NCBI RefSeq assembly: GCF_027533645.1
Contig: NZ_JAQAGY010000003.1
Location: 248,001 to 312,000, forward strand
Direction of reading: 5' to 3'
DNA from: Paenibacillus caseinilyticus
Lineage (GTDB): Bacteria; Bacillota; Bacilli; Paenibacillales; NBRC-103111
Length of the DNA stretch: 64,000 nucleotides
This document shows, one piece after another, positions 1 through 8,854 of this stretch. The notes below the pieces were generated by a model. It saw only the letters and a list, made by a program, of their open reading frames with translations, had not been told where the DNA came from and ran no database searches. Every line of letters begins with the position of its first letter. The stretch's first letter is position 1. A program made the position numbers and the translations under genes.

Positions 1-1280
1 CGCTCTTCGTGCGGTTCTCTTCCGTGGTCCACGGCGGGCACTCGCCCGAGACGTTCCGCGACCCTCGCGGCTTTGCGGTCAAGTTCTATACCGAGGACGG
101 GAACTGGGATCTCGTCGGCAACAACCTCAAGGTGTTCTTCATCCGCGATCCCCTGAAATTCCCGGACATGGTCCATGCGTTCCGCCCCGATCCGGTGACG
201 AACCTGGCGAATCCCGAACGGTTCTTCGACTTCGTCTCGAACTCCCCCGAGGCGACGCACATGGTCACCTTCGTATACTCTCCTTGGGGCATCCCGGCGA
301 ACTACCGCCAGATGCAGGGCTCCGGCGTCAATACATACAAGTGGGTCAATAAGGACGGCGAAGCCGTACTCGTGAAGTATCACTGGGAGCCGCTGGGGCA
401 GGGGATCAAGAACCTGACCCAGAAGGAAGCCCAGGCCATCCAAGCCAAGAATACGAGCCATGCTACACAGGACTTGTATGAAGCGATCCAGCGCGGCGAC
501 TACCCGGAGTGGGAGCTCTGTGTGCAGATCCTCAGCGACGACGAGCACCCGGAACTTGACTTCGATCCGCTCGATCCGACGAAGCTGTGGGATCACGAGA
601 AATTCCCGTTCTTGAAGGTCGGCAAGATGGTGCTGAACAAAAATCCGGAGAACTACTTCGCCGAAGTCGAACAGGCTGCCTTCGGCACCGGCGTGCTCGT
701 CGACGGGCTGGACTTCTCCGACGACAAGCTGCTCCAGGGCCGCACCTTCTCGTATTCGGATACCCAGCGGCACCGTGTGGGAACGAATTACCTGCAGCTG
801 CCGATCAACGCGCCGAAGACGCGGGTAGCGACGAACCAGCGCGACGGGCAGATGGCCTTCATCGTCGACCGGGCCCCGGGCCAAAGCCCGCATGTCAACT
901 ACGAGCCGTCGACGATCGGCGGGCTGAAGGAAGCGGCGCCATCCGGCAAGGAGCATGAACCGGCGTACAACGCGAGGCTCGTCCGGGCCAAGCTCGAGCG
1001 CACGAACGACTTCGGCCAGGCTGGCGACACGTACCGCAAGTTCGAGGACTGGGAGCGCGACGAGCTCATCGCGAATCTGGCGGCGGACCTCAGCGTATGC
1101 CGTCCGGAGATCCGCGAGCGCATGATCTCCCACTTCACGCAGGCCGACGCCGACTATGGCAGGCGGGTATCGGAAGGCGTCGCAGCTCATCTGGCGAGCT
1201 CGCCCCACCTCGGTTCCGTCTCCTCCCAGGAAGGCGCCGCAACCGCCAAGAATGCGGGCAAAGGGACGGACGGCTACTAA
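1..1280 (+). CDS. Monofunctional haem catalase, 5' end cut by window edge
   Basis: Breaks down hydrogen peroxide to water and oxygen in the cytoplasm or spore. The frame is open from base 3 at the window edge, so the true N-terminus and the distal catalytic His lie outside. Visible catalase core features (numbering from the GTG at 9): the [23 protein letters not shown] block at residues 17-39 holding the catalytic Asn, and the proximal haem-ligand signature [14 protein letters not shown] near residues 245-258 with Tyr249. The stretch HGGHSPET replaces the more usual G-rich segment after RFS. The long C-terminus after the core (residues 290-423) resembles the larger Bacillus catalases of the KatX type, but I cannot separate KatX from other small-subunit catalases by eye. 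Stop TAA at 1278-1280. Confidence 0.95.
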   Translation, partial: LFVRFSSVVHGGHSPETFRDPRGFAVKFYTEDGNWDLVGNNLKVFFIRDPLKFPDMVHAFRPDPVTNLANPERFFDFVSNSPEATHMVTFVYSPWGIPANYRQMQGSGVNTYKWVNKDGEAVLVKYHWEPLGQGIKNLTQKEAQAIQAKNTSHATQDLYEAIQRGDYPEWELCVQILSDDEHPELDFDPLDPTKLWDHEKFPFLKVGKMVLNKNPENYFAEVEQAAFGTGVLVDGLDFSDDKLLQGRTFSYSDTQRHRVGTNYLQLPINAPKTRVATNQRDGQMAFIVDRAPGQSPHVNYEPSTIGGLKEAAPSGKEHEPAYNARLVRAKLERTNDFGQAGDTYRKFEDWERDELIANLAADLSVCRPEIRERMISHFTQADADYGRRVSEGVAAHLASSPHLGSVSSQEGAATAKNAGKGTDGY

Positions 1281-1423
1281 GCTCCGCCCGTCCCCGCTCC
1301 ACCCGGCCTTCCCCTGCCGCGTCCGCGGGCACGCTTCACCGACCACCGCCAGACAAAGAAACTCTTGCATGCGGGAGCCCAAAATGGTTACAATAAAGAC
1401 CGCTTTGCAAGGAGGTGTGCCTT

Positions 1424-1636
1424 ATGGACGTGCAGCAGGAAGAAACAAAACCTGAACTAAAACCAACCGTCATATGGAAATGCAAGAATGCGGACTGCAA
1501 GGCATGGGTCCGTGAAGAGTTCGCCGCAGCCGAATACCCGGAATGCCCGATCTGCAAGGGACCGACGATCCGGAGCTACAAGCATCTGCCGGCGGTAGCC
1601 AAGGCCAAGAAACCCAGAAAAAAAGCATCGAAGTAA
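1424..1636 (+). CDS. Small Cys-motif protein, YdjO-like
   Basis: A 70-residue protein with two CxxC-like pairs (WKCKNADCKAW and ECPICKG) that look like a single zinc ribbon, followed by a Lys-rich tail ending KAKKPRKKASK. This matches the layout of the Bacillus YdjO family, described as cold-inducible and of unknown function. The ATG at 1424 is chosen over an upstream GTG at 1415 because a perfect AAGGAGG lies at 1409-1415, eight bases before it. It stands alone on the plus strand and converges on gerE. Metal binding is inferred from the cysteines only. Confidence 0.75.
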   Translation: MDVQQEETKPELKPTVIWKCKNADCKAWVREEFAAAEYPECPICKGPTIRSYKHLPAVAKAKKPRKKASK

Positions 1637-1782
1637 CGTAACCGCAGCGGGGTCACCGTAATCCCGGGCAGGTTCTGACGGCTCTCCTCTTGGAGCCGGC
1701 GGATCTGAGCCTGCCCGTATTCATGACCGCCGGGCCCGCCGTGCAGCACTCTATACCCGGGTGAGAGCGCTCCGGGCCCGCC

Positions 1783-1854
1783 AACCACAAACCAAAGAGC
1801 CTTTTTCGAACGCTTCCCGGAAGGGAGGGCGCCGAAAAAGGCTTGTTGTGGTTT
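1783..1854. terminator. Long convergent hairpin between ydjO-like gene and gerE
   Basis: Inverted repeat with arms of about 20 bases (AACCACAA...GCCTTTTTCG against CGAAAAAGGC...TTGTGGTT) around a G+C-rich loop. It lies 14 bases beyond the gerE stop and can serve both strands. The stretch 1637-1782 holds nothing else I can name. Confidence 0.75.
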
Positions 1855-1867
1855 ACGGTGTGCGTGG

Positions 1868-2089
1868 TCAGATCTGCAGTTCCCCAAGCTTGATAAGCTC
1901 GACTACAGCCTGCGAACGGCCCTTTACGTTCAGCTTTTGCATCACGTTAGAAATATGGTTACGCACGGTTTTCTCGCTGATAAAAAGCTGCTGCGCGATA
2001 TCCTTCGTCGTTTTGTCCTGCACCAACAGTTCAAAAACTTCGCGTTCGCGGCTTGTGAGTAAGAACTTGCTCTTGTGATCGCTGCCCAA
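1868..2089 (-). CDS. gerE: Late mother-cell transcription regulator GerE
   Basis: A 73-residue DNA-binding protein made only of a LuxR/GerE helix-turn-helix domain. The segments LLTSREREVFELLVQDKTTK and ISEKTVRNHISNVMQKL are nearly the same as Bacillus subtilis GerE. In that organism GerE acts in the mother cell with sigma-K to tune late coat genes. The start is TTG at 2087-2089, preceded by AGGAGGGG. A sigma-K-like promoter lies at 2151-2179, which fits known control of gerE. Its presence near the glycan locus at 12-33 kb makes it a plausible regulator of that locus, though I did not find a convincing GerE operator. Confidence 0.96.
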   Translation of the reverse strand: MGSDHKSKFLLTSREREVFELLVQDKTTKDIAQQLFISEKTVRNHISNVMQKLNVKGRSQAVVELIKLGELQI

Positions 2090-2150
2090 GTGTCACCCCT
2101 CCTTGCCTGGGTTTTTGTATCATTACAAGGTCTAGGGATACAGTCAAATC

Positions 2151-2179
2151 CAGTTTATGAAAAGAGGAATGCGGTGGTG
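2151..2179 (-). promoter_or_regulatory. Sigma-K-like promoter of gerE
   Basis: Read on the minus strand: CACC, 16 bases, then CATAAACTG. The sigma-K consensus is mACm-N16-CATAnnnTA; only the last base differs. It would give a leader of roughly 55 bases before the TTG start. Confidence 0.6.
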
Positions 2180-2261
2180 CGTCCATACGGATAAAATGGG
2201 CGGTCCCTGCGGAATTTTGTCTCCGCCGCTGTCCTGCGGCCGGTGCAGACGCTTTCGCAGC

Positions 2262-2296
2262 AAAAAGGAGCAGGTCCCATGGACCCGCTCCTCTTG
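2262..2296 (-). terminator. Rho-independent terminator of the ArsB/NhaD-type permease gene
   Basis: On the minus strand GGAGCGGGTCC-ATG-GGACCTGCTCC is followed by TTTTTG, starting a few bases past the stop codon at 2300. Confidence 0.85.
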
Positions 2297-2299
2297 CTT

Positions 2300-3580
2300 T
2301 TAGAGCAGATAACGCAGATAGATATAACCGGTGGAGAGCACGATCGACAGCAGCATCAGCGGAAGACCGTATTTCATGTAGGTGAGGAACTTCACCGGAT
2401 GCCCTTCTTTGCCCGCGATCCCCGCTACAATCAGATTGGCACTGGCGCCGATCAAGGTACCGTTGCCGCCGAGGCAGGCGCCGAGCGCCAAACTCCACCA
2501 CAGCGGCTCCAGGTTATCCATGCCCCGGACGCCCATCTCCTGGATCATCGGAATCATGGTCGCTACGAAGGGGATGTTGTCGAGGAAGGCCGAGGCGATG
2601 GCGCTCAGCCACAGGATCAGCATCGAGGTCGCCACCGGATCCCCGCCGGTCAGCAGCATCGCCTGCTCGGCCATGCTGGCGACCACGCCGGTGTCGACGA
2701 GCCCGGAGACCAGAACGAACAGCCCGACGAAGAAGAAGATCGTCGTCCACTCGACTTTCTCGAGAGCCTTCTCCATCTTGTGTTCGCCGGTGAAGAGCAG
2801 CAGCCCGAACGCGCCCGCGAGCGCCACCGTGGCCGACTCCAGATGCAGCAGCTGGTGCAGGAAGAAGCCGAGGATCGTCAGCCCCAGGAAGACAAGAGAG
2901 AGCCGCAGCAGCTTCCGGTCCGTAATCAGCGGGGCGGCCTCCACCGCCATGACCATCCTCATCCGCTCGGGGGTGGTAACCAGCGACCGGCGGAAGAGAA
3001 CCACGAAGATCGGAAGGTATACGAGCAGGATGAGGGCCGAGATGGGCGCCAGGTTATAGATGAAGTCCATGAAAGATAATTCTTCGACGGCGCTCCCTAT
3101 CATGATATTGGGCGGATCGCCGATCAGCGTGGCGGTGCCGCCTACGTTAGAGGCCATAATCTGCGTGATAAGATATGGCAGCGGGTTCACCTGCAGCTGC
3201 CGGGCGATACTGAAGGTGACAGGCACCATGAGCAGGACGGTCGTCACGTTGTCCAGAAAAGCGGAACAGACCGCGGTAAGCAGCACCAGGTAGATCATAA
3301 TCCGCACGGGATTCCCGCCCGCCTTCTGTGCGGCGATGACGGCGATGTAGGCGAACAAGCCGGTCTCGGCTGTAATCCCTACCAGGATCATCATGCCGAT
3401 AAGCAGGCCGAGCGTGTTAAAGTCGATATGGTGCAGTGCCGTCTCCTGCGTGACGATCCCGAAGACGATCATGAGGACGGCCCCGAGCATGGCCACGATG
3501 GTCCGGTGGATCTTCTCGGAGATGATGAGCGCGTAGATCAGCAAGAAGATCACGATTGCCGCGTATGCTTGTTGTTCCAT
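2300..3580 (-). CDS. ArsB/NhaD-family ion permease
   Basis: A 426-residue polytopic membrane protein of the ion-transporter superfamily (citrate permease/ArsB/NhaD group), probably with 10-12 membrane segments. Two repeated halves each carry a conserved SAFLDN motif (CSAFLDNVTTVLL near residue 107; SAFLDNIPFVATM near residue 328) followed by a Gly-rich GG(T/N)xTLIG motif (NVGGTATLIGDPPN; CLGGNGTLIGASAN). This twofold pattern is typical of the P-protein/ArsB-like branch. Substrate cannot be told from sequence: arsenite, Na+/H+ exchange and organic anions are all possible, and no ars genes are nearby. ATG start at 3580 with AGGGAGGCTG upstream. It is the only gene between two terminators, so it is likely transcribed alone. 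Confidence 0.88.
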   Translation of the reverse strand: MEQQAYAAIVIFLLIYALIISEKIHRTIVAMLGAVLMIVFGIVTQETALHHIDFNTLGLLIGMMILVGITAETGLFAYIAVIAAQKAGGNPVRIMIYLVLLTAVCSAFLDNVTTVLLMVPVTFSIARQLQVNPLPYLITQIMASNVGGTATLIGDPPNIMIGSAVEELSFMDFIYNLAPISALILLVYLPIFVVLFRRSLVTTPERMRMVMAVEAAPLITDRKLLRLSLVFLGLTILGFFLHQLLHLESATVALAGAFGLLLFTGEHKMEKALEKVEWTTIFFFVGLFVLVSGLVDTGVVASMAEQAMLLTGGDPVATSMLILWLSAIASAFLDNIPFVATMIPMIQEMGVRGMDNLEPLWWSLALGACLGGNGTLIGASANLIVAGIAGKEGHPVKFLTYMKYGLPLMLLSIVLSTGYIYLRYLL

Positions 3581-3628
3581 AACAGCCTCCCTTAGTTAAA
3601 GTTAATGTAATCAGTATCCCCTGCAGAC

Positions 3629-3690
3629 AAAAAAAGCCTGCCCCGCCGGCTGCTGCAAAAAGACGCAGCAAGGCCGGGGTGACAGGCTCC
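3629..3690 (-). terminator. Rho-independent terminator after the methyltransferase gene
   Basis: Minus strand: AGCCTG...CCCCGGCC.TGCTGC arm, short T-rich loop, matching arm, then seven T residues (plus-strand A run at 3629-3635). It separates the methyltransferase from the downstream permease. Confidence 0.85.
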
Positions 3691-3761
3691 TCCAATAAAA
3701 ACAGTATGGGATTGTACAAGGTACTACGCTCCGGCTCGCCCAAGGTTTCAAGCGGGCCGAA

Positions 3762-4331
3762 TTATTTTTTGCGGCAGACGTAGACGAAGGCAGGCGGCAC
3801 GTTCAGCGGAACGAAGCGGATCGCCTCGATCTCGAATGCCCGGGTGAGCAGGGAGCGCATCTGCAGGGAGTACTGGAAAGCGATGAAGCTGCCGCCCGGC
3901 CTCAGGGAATCCACAATCTCCCTGAGCAGCCTCGCCCTAAGCTGCGGCGGGAAGTTGAAGAACGGCAGGCCGCTGATTATCGCGTCGAGCCCCTCCACCC
4001 CCTCGCGGGACATGGCCTCCTGGATCAGGCAGGCATCCGGGTGGCAAGTGAACGACGGGAACCGCTCCTTGAGCTGGCTGCGCAGCGCAGGCTCCCTCTC
4101 GAAGAGCATGACCTTGGCCTCCCGGCCGGCCGCCTGCTCGATATACTTCGTCAGGGCGCCCGTTCCGGCGCCAAGCTCCGCCACGTGCCGGGTCTTATCC
4201 CAATCGAGCGAACGGGTCATCGCCTGCGCGAGATACTTGGAGCTCGGCATGACGCTGCCCACTTCCTTGGGAGATTGAATGAATTTATGTAAAAAGACCA
4301 GCTTCTCCTGGACGATAGCGCTCAAATTCAT
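3762..4331 (-). CDS. SAM-dependent methyltransferase, phospholipid N-methyltransferase-like
   Basis: A 189-residue class I methyltransferase. The SAM-binding glycine loop is VAELGAGTGALTKYI (about residues 50-64), followed by an acidic strand end (MLFEREP) and a post-motif ISGLPFFNFPP that replaces the NPPY motif. The N-terminus FLHKFIQSPKEVGSVMPSSKYLAQAM is the hallmark of the COG3963 group related to rRNA dimethylases and bacterial phospholipid N-methyltransferases (PmtA type). I infer a lipid or small-molecule substrate; the true acceptor is unknown. ATG at 4331 with GAGGAGGAACGG upstream. Transcribed alone and closed by the terminator at 3629-3690. Confidence 0.82.
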   Translation of the reverse strand: MNLSAIVQEKLVFLHKFIQSPKEVGSVMPSSKYLAQAMTRSLDWDKTRHVAELGAGTGALTKYIEQAAGREAKVMLFEREPALRSQLKERFPSFTCHPDACLIQEAMSREGVEGLDAIISGLPFFNFPPQLRARLLREIVDSLRPGGSFIAFQYSLQMRSLLTRAFEIEAIRFVPLNVPPAFVYVCRKK

Positions 4332-4530
4332 ACGAACCGTTCCTCCTCACTCAATTATTACTAGGTTACCCAATCTTTCTTTAGATAGAAGCGGGAATTT
4401 CCTGAATATTTTCTTAAGCGAGGGGGACTGCTGACGCCGGAACCGGACAGAACCGCGCCCCTGGGGTACGGTCCTGCCGCCTCGTATGGTTAGGTCTGAA
4501 GGCAGGAACTCATGCTGTCTACGAAACGGA

Positions 4531-5004
4531 TCAGCCTCTCTCAACGCTCATGGATTCGAGCTGGGCCGTACAGTATTTGCAGCGGGTGGCCTTGCGCGGA
4601 ATGTCGGACAGGCACTCGGGGCATTCCTTGATGTTTCCTTTCGGATCGGGCTTCGCTTCCTCTTTGCGCCGCAGCCGGTTGAGCTGCTTCACCGCGATGA
4701 AGATGACGAACGCTACAATGAGGAAGTCGAGCATGGTACTGATGAACAAGCCGTAGTTTAACGTGGTTATTTTGTTGGTTTGTGCCTCTGCCAAGGTAGG
4801 ATAATGCGCCCCGTTCAATGCAATATACAGGTCTTTGAAATTGACCTTCCCGAGCAGCAGCCCGATGGGCGGCATGACGAGGTCGTTCACGATCGAAGTC
4901 ACCACTTTGCCGAAGGCGCCTCCGATAATTACCCCGATCGCCAGCTCGATCATATTCCCCTTGATCGCGAACTCTTTGAATTCCTTAATAAACTTAGACG
5001 CCAT
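4531..5004 (-). CDS. mscL: Large-conductance mechanosensitive channel MscL with C-terminal zinc ribbon
   Basis: A 157-residue inner-membrane channel that opens under membrane tension and releases osmolytes. The N-terminal amphipathic helix and first membrane segment are clear ([40 protein letters not shown]), and TM2 is [23 protein letters not shown]. Beyond the normal cytoplasmic helix there is [18 protein letters not shown], a CxxC...CxxC zinc-ribbon-like tail absent from E. coli MscL. The start at 5004 is chosen because the channel N-terminus aligns there and GGGAG precedes it; the open frame runs on upstream without coding signal. 4332-4530 upstream of the methyltransferase holds no gene I can support. 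Confidence 0.95.
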   Translation of the reverse strand: MASKFIKEFKEFAIKGNMIELAIGVIIGGAFGKVVTSIVNDLVMPPIGLLLGKVNFKDLYIALNGAHYPTLAEAQTNKITTLNYGLFISTMLDFLIVAFVIFIAVKQLNRLRRKEEAKPDPKGNIKECPECLSDIPRKATRCKYCTAQLESMSVERG

Positions 5005-5055
5005 GAAACGTTTTCTCCCTTCACATTTCCAGTCATTCCCTAAGAAGTATCTTCT

Positions 5056-5085
5056 ATTGTACAACACGGAGGGGACAAGGGTAAA
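5056..5085 (-). promoter_or_regulatory. Possible sigma-A promoter of mscL
   Basis: Minus strand TTTACC, 18-base spacer, TACAAT, about 50 bases before the mscL ATG. The -10 is good, the -35 weak. Confidence 0.4.
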
Positions 5086-5126
5086 CGTCACCCGTTTCTC
5101 CACGGCTGCCTCCCTGCATCCCAGCA

Positions 5127-5157
5127 TAAAAATCCCCGAAGCCTCCGCCCCGGGGAT
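5127..5157 (-). terminator. Terminator after the CAP-domain gene
   Basis: Minus strand ATCCCCG...CGGGGAT hairpin followed by TTTTTATG, 20 bases past the stop codon at 5178. Confidence 0.8.
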
Positions 5158-5177
5158 CGACCTTGCGCACCTTCCGC

Positions 5178-5954
5178 TTACTTGCCGATGAACTGCTGCG
5201 TGAACATTTTGCCGCACGGACCTCCGTTCACGATCCCGATGCCGATATGCGTGAAGTCCTTATTCAGAATATTCGCCCGGTGGCCCGGGGAGTTCATCAG
5301 CGCCGTATGCGCCGCTTCCACGCCTTGGTTGCAGGCGATGTTCTCGCCGGCGGTCCGGTACGTGATGCCGAACTTCTTCATCATATCGAACGGCGAACCG
5401 TAAGTAGGCGATTGGTGGGAGAAATAATTGTTATTCACCATATCCTGGCTCTTCAGACGGGCCACCTTGGACAGCGGCAGATCGACGGAGAGTGCCGGCA
5501 GGCCTGCTGCAGCTCTGGCTTGGTTGACCAGCGTCACCATCTGCTGTTCCTCGCTCGTGAGCTGGTAGCCGGATGGCTGAGGCGCCGGGGCAGGTGTTGG
5601 TGTTGGCGTCGGTGCAGGTGTTGGCGCCGGTGCTGGGGCAGGCTTCTTCGGAATCTTGAGATTGCCGTAAGCCCACAGGATGGACTGAAGCGTATCATTG
5701 TCGACCGCACCCGTCACCGGAAGTCCGTAGGCCTTCTGGAACAGCTTCACGCCGTTCTCGGTAACCGGGCCGTATGTACCGGTAATCGTACCGGAGAAAT
5801 AGCCCAGCGACTTCAGCATCCCCTGTACCGCATAGACGTCCGGGCCTTGAGAGCCCCGTCCGAAGGCGAAGACCGTGCCGGATGCCGTCACGCCGATGAT
5901 CAGGCACAGAGCAAGCAGGAACGCCGTTTTCTTCTTGTGCAGCTGTTGAAACAT
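5178..5954 (-). CDS. Secreted CAP/SCP-domain protein with peptidoglycan-binding domain
   Basis: A 258-residue exported protein. Residues 1-30 are a signal peptide (Lys-rich start, hydrophobic core, AFG). Residues 35-95 form a peptidoglycan-binding_1 repeat ([23 protein letters not shown]...[11 protein letters not shown]). A Pro/Ala/Thr linker covers 104-127. Residues 133-258 are a CAP domain of the bacterial YkwD type with the usual LVNQAR, FSH and AGENIA...SPGHRANIL motifs. The family includes spore and cell-wall proteins such as SafA-associated or YkwD-like proteins, but a defined activity is not known for most. Start ATG 5954 chosen for the signal peptide and GGGAGG upstream; the frame is open further upstream without support. 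Confidence 0.92.
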   Translation of the reverse strand: MFQQLHKKKTAFLLALCLIIGVTASGTVFAFGRGSQGPDVYAVQGMLKSLGYFSGTITGTYGPVTENGVKLFQKAYGLPVTGAVDNDTLQSILWAYGNLKIPKKPAPAPAPTPAPTPTPTPAPAPQPSGYQLTSEEQQMVTLVNQARAAAGLPALSVDLPLSKVARLKSQDMVNNNYFSHQSPTYGSPFDMMKKFGITYRTAGENIACNQGVEAAHTALMNSPGHRANILNKDFTHIGIGIVNGGPCGKMFTQQFIGK

Positions 5955-6196
5955 GGTTAGAAACCTCCCTGTACATAGGTCAAGATGGATAGTCCGCCGC
6001 CCGGCTCCGGGATGCTCCGTTTCCGGCGCCCGAAGGGACGGAGGCTGCGTTTGCGGGCAGGGCAAAGGCGCGTCCGAAACGGCTACTTCCATCTTCCCCC
6101 GCACTTCCCCTTTTTATCAAAATTTCTGAGAAGGGGGCCACCCCATACCCATTCCCTTTCTACTCTACTCTCTGCTTGGTTCCTACCTTACCCAGA

Positions 6197-6227
6197 ACAA
6201 AAACAGGGTGGAAAACAAGCTCCACCC
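6197..6227 (-). terminator. Terminator after ycnI-like gene
   Basis: Minus strand GGGTGGA, loop, TCCACCC, then TGTTTTTG. It sits in the 353-base gap 5955-6307, where I see nothing else beyond the upstream region of the CAP gene. Confidence 0.7.
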
Positions 6228-6307
6228 CGAAAGTTTATAATCTATCCAAAAAGCCCCCAGTCCGGCACAAGCGTGCCGAAGCGGGAGCCCACAAGAGCGG
6301 ATGCGCA

Positions 6308-6946
6308 TTATCCCTTGCGGCGCATCAAGGATACGAGCAGCGATGCGGCGCCGAGCACCACGGCCAGGACCGACAGATAGAGCGGGGTCTGCGAAGGCGC
6401 CCCCGCAGCCGGCTGTGCTCCGGCGGCTGCTGCGGCCGGAGCGGTCGCATTGCCGTGGCTGTCCGCCGCGGCGCCTGCCGGCTTGGCGTTCACTTTCGTC
6501 ACCGAAGCCGGCTTGTCGGCGCCTTCGGCACCCGTCCACTCGACGACGCTGCCGTCCTTGTAGGTCTGGTAAGCTTTCCACGAGATCGCGGCCGCATTGT
6601 CCGCCACCTTGCCGGACATATAGAACTCGCCGAACTCGGTCGGGCCGAGGCCTTCACCGCTGGCGGTCCAGACGACGCCGGTGATCTTCTTGTCCGCGTC
6701 GCGCTTGACTTCATAAGTCCAGCCCGGTTTCGGCTCGAAGCGGGATACTGTCACGGCATCCAGCGGAAAGCGGACTTCCACCTTCACTGTAGGCACGTCT
6801 TTTTCTGTAGGCACGCGCACCGCGAACTTCTCGTACGTCCCCTGTATCGTTTCTTTCGGAAATACCGTCACATGGGCGCTGGCGATACTTCCCCCGAGCA
6901 GGGTCATCAGCAGTCCCGCCGCAAGCGCGCTCTTCATTCGATTCAT
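6308..6946 (-). CDS. ycnI: YcnI-like copper-binding membrane protein (DUF1775)
   Basis: A 212-residue exported, membrane-anchored protein. The signal peptide (MNRMKSALAAGLLMTLLGGS...) ends at SIASA, leaving His as the first mature residue (HVTVFPKE), which in this family is a copper ligand. The body is the DUF1775 beta-sandwich (VRVPTEKDVPTVKVEVRFP; GWTYEVKRDADKKITGVVW). An Ala/Gly/Pro-rich linker leads to a C-terminal membrane helix and a basic MRRKG tail. The family works in copper handling, often beside CopCD-type genes, but here no such partner is adjacent. The ATG at 6946 is preferred to 6964 because of AGGGGGAAG upstream and a better signal peptide. Confidence 0.88.
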   Translation of the reverse strand: MNRMKSALAAGLLMTLLGGSIASAHVTVFPKETIQGTYEKFAVRVPTEKDVPTVKVEVRFPLDAVTVSRFEPKPGWTYEVKRDADKKITGVVWTASGEGLGPTEFGEFYMSGKVADNAAAISWKAYQTYKDGSVVEWTGAEGADKPASVTKVNAKPAGAAADSHGNATAPAAAAAGAQPAAGAPSQTPLYLSVLAVVLGAASLLVSLMRRKG

Positions 6947-7038
6947 CGTGGTCTTCCCCCTCATGTTCTCTCTTCACGCTCATCTTATCCAAAGTAACTG
7001 TACTGTAAATGCGCGAAGAAGAAAATGACTCGACCGGG

Positions 7039-7710
7039 CTATTCTCCGGGGGAAGTATGACCGATCTGTGTCAGCCCGTGCCTAACCGCATAGGCGGTCA
7101 GCTGCACCCGGTTCTCAAGCGACAGCTTCGCCAGGATGTTCTTGATGTGGTTCTTGACCGTATGCTCGCTGATCACCAGCGTCAGGCCGATCTGCCGGTT
7201 GCTCTGTCCGCTCGCGACACAGCCGGCAATCTCCCGTTCGCGGGCCGACAGGACGGAGGGCGCCGGATCTCCCTGCGCGGGCACCTGTGCCGGGCGGAAC
7301 GAGTGGAACAAGCGGTCGGCCAGTCCGCGTGAGACTTCGCTCTCGTCACCCAGCAGCCCGCGGAGATAAGCCATCCACTCGTCGGGGTCCATATTCTTCA
7401 GAAGATACCCTTGGGCTCCGCAGCGCACGGCCGTGAAGAGATCCGCGACATCATCGGATACCGTGAGGATCACCACCCGGATGTGGGGGTGGAGCGCCTT
7501 GATCCGCTTCGTCGCCTCCAGTCCGTTCATGCCGGGCATCTGAAGATCCATGAGCACGAGGTCCGGCAGCAGCGTGCCGCAGGCCTGCACTGCCTCTTCT
7601 CCGCCTTCCGCTTCCCCAATCCATTCGAAGCCCGGTTCCCCTTCGAGCAGCTGGCGTATCGCCCGCCGGGACAACGGATGGTCATCTGCCACTAGTACTC
7701 GGTAATTCAT
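7039..7710 (-). CDS. NarL/FixJ-family response regulator
   Basis: A 223-residue two-component regulator. The receiver domain (residues 1-120) has the acidic pair DD (9-10), phospho-acceptor Asp55 in LVLMDLQMPG and the Lys in YLLKNMDP. A GerE/LuxR-type helix-turn-helix is at about 150-215 (LSAREREIAGCVASGQSNRQIG...SEHTVKNHIKNILAKL). The ATG at 7710 overlaps the stop of the kinase gene in ATGA, so the two are translationally coupled. Target genes are unknown; no adjacent effector operon is evident. Confidence 0.93.
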   Translation of the reverse strand: MNYRVLVADDHPLSRRAIRQLLEGEPGFEWIGEAEGGEEAVQACGTLLPDLVLMDLQMPGMNGLEATKRIKALHPHIRVVILTVSDDVADLFTAVRCGAQGYLLKNMDPDEWMAYLRGLLGDESEVSRGLADRLFHSFRPAQVPAQGDPAPSVLSAREREIAGCVASGQSNRQIGLTLVISEHTVKNHIKNILAKLSLENRVQLTAYAVRHGLTQIGHTSPGE

Positions 7711-8537
7711 CGTCTCTCCCCCTCCATACGCTCTCTCCTCCGGCCGGTCAGGGTAATCGTAAGGCCTTCGCCGTCCTCTCCGCTCATGACACAATCCGCT
7801 CCCAGCTCCCGGGCCTGCTTGCGTATGAGCCGGAGGCCGTAGCGTCCCGCCTTGTCCGCGGCCCCGGGCGCCAGGCCCAGACCGTTATCCGCAATGCGCA
7901 GATGCCAGCCGGAACTGCCCTCTTCCCCGCTGACCAGCTCCAGCGAAGCGTGGTCGGCGAGCGAATGCTTCCGGATGTTCGTGAAGGCCTCGCGGATGAT
8001 GGAGAACAGCGGGACTTCCGCCGCAGGGGGCAGGGCGCCGCCCTCCATATCGATGCGGTGCTCGACCCCGATGCCGGTGAGCACGCTCCACTCCTCCAGC
8101 CAGGTCTGCAGCCGGGCCACGAAGGTAGCGCTCTCCTCCGGCAGCGTCCGCAGGTTGAAGATCGCCTGCCGCAGATGGTGGTCGATCTCCGACACGGCCG
8201 AACGGGCTTCTTCGAGCTGCCCTTTCTTCAGCTGCACGTTCAGGAAGAACAGGGTCTGGGCGATGTTGTCGTGCAGCTCGCGCGCCAGCCTCTCCCGCTC
8301 CTCGTATACCGCATGCCGGGACTGTTCCCGGGCCAGCCGCAGATTCATCGCCTCGATCCGGCGGAACATCCAGGTGGCGAACAAGTAGGAGAGCAGCAGG
8401 GTCAAGAGCGTAATGTACACATTGCCCACTTCCATCGACAAGCTCTCCAGCAAATAATCGTGCCGTACATATTCGAAGCCGCCGATCAGCAGCGGGGGCA
8501 GTAGAATCGTAAGCACCTTCAACATTTTCATCGACAT
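7707..8537 (-). CDS. Membrane sensor histidine kinase, HisKA_3 (NarX/DegS) type
   Basis: Partner of the response regulator that follows. Two N-terminal hydrophobic helices (LKVLTILLPPLLIGGFEYV and YITLLTLLLSYLFATWMF) frame a short outside loop, so the sensor part is small and may sense the membrane itself. The HisKA_3 box is ERERLARELHDNIAQTL with the phospho-His, and the ATPase domain has an N-box (REAFTNIRKHS) and G-boxes (IADNGLGL; GRYGLRLI). The start is uncertain: an ATG at 8537 is given, while a GTG at 8576 extends the protein by 13 residues. The small sensor and layout resemble cell-envelope stress kinases such as LiaS, but no LiaF-like gene is nearby. Confidence 0.88.
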   Translation of the reverse strand: MSMKMLKVLTILLPPLLIGGFEYVRHDYLLESLSMEVGNVYITLLTLLLSYLFATWMFRRIEAMNLRLAREQSRHAVYEERERLARELHDNIAQTLFFLNVQLKKGQLEEARSAVSEIDHHLRQAIFNLRTLPEESATFVARLQTWLEEWSVLTGIGVEHRIDMEGGALPPAAEVPLFSIIREAFTNIRKHSLADHASLELVSGEEGSSGWHLRIADNGLGLAPGAADKAGRYGLRLIRKQARELGADCVMSGEDGEGLTITLTGRRRERMEGERR

Positions 8538-8854
8538 GTTGGCATCACACTTTCCGTTATACTGAGCGGCCTTCACTCCGCGCCTTTCTCTCCGGGCCGC
8601 GGCCGCATCGCTCCCGTGCCGGACGGGCAGACTATCGTCATTCGCCGATCTCTGCCTGCGGCAAAAGTACGGGTGTCCGGGCTATGCCCTTCATTATACA
8701 CCCCAGGTCAGCCCCCTTACGAGTCAGTCATAAAAATGGGCAGAGCTAGTACTTTTCTAACATATGTCAAGTACGATAAAGCATGATCCCCATCCGGACA
8801 GGATTCTCTGTACATCGCCTTGTCCCTCATCACCGCTGCCAAAGGAGCTCTCTT
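8538..8854. other. Divergent intergenic region between kinase and diguanylate cyclase genes
   Basis: A 317-base gap that must hold the promoters of two outward-reading genes. It contains an imperfect inverted repeat AGTACTT (8748-8754) and AAGTAC (8769-8774) with an A+T-rich centre. I see no confident -35/-10 pair. Confidence 0.4.

Noticed and set aside
1576-1887. 103-codon minus-strand frame overlapping the gerE terminator
   Set aside because: It runs through the terminator hairpin and overlaps both the gerE and ydjO-like coding ends; no ribosome site.
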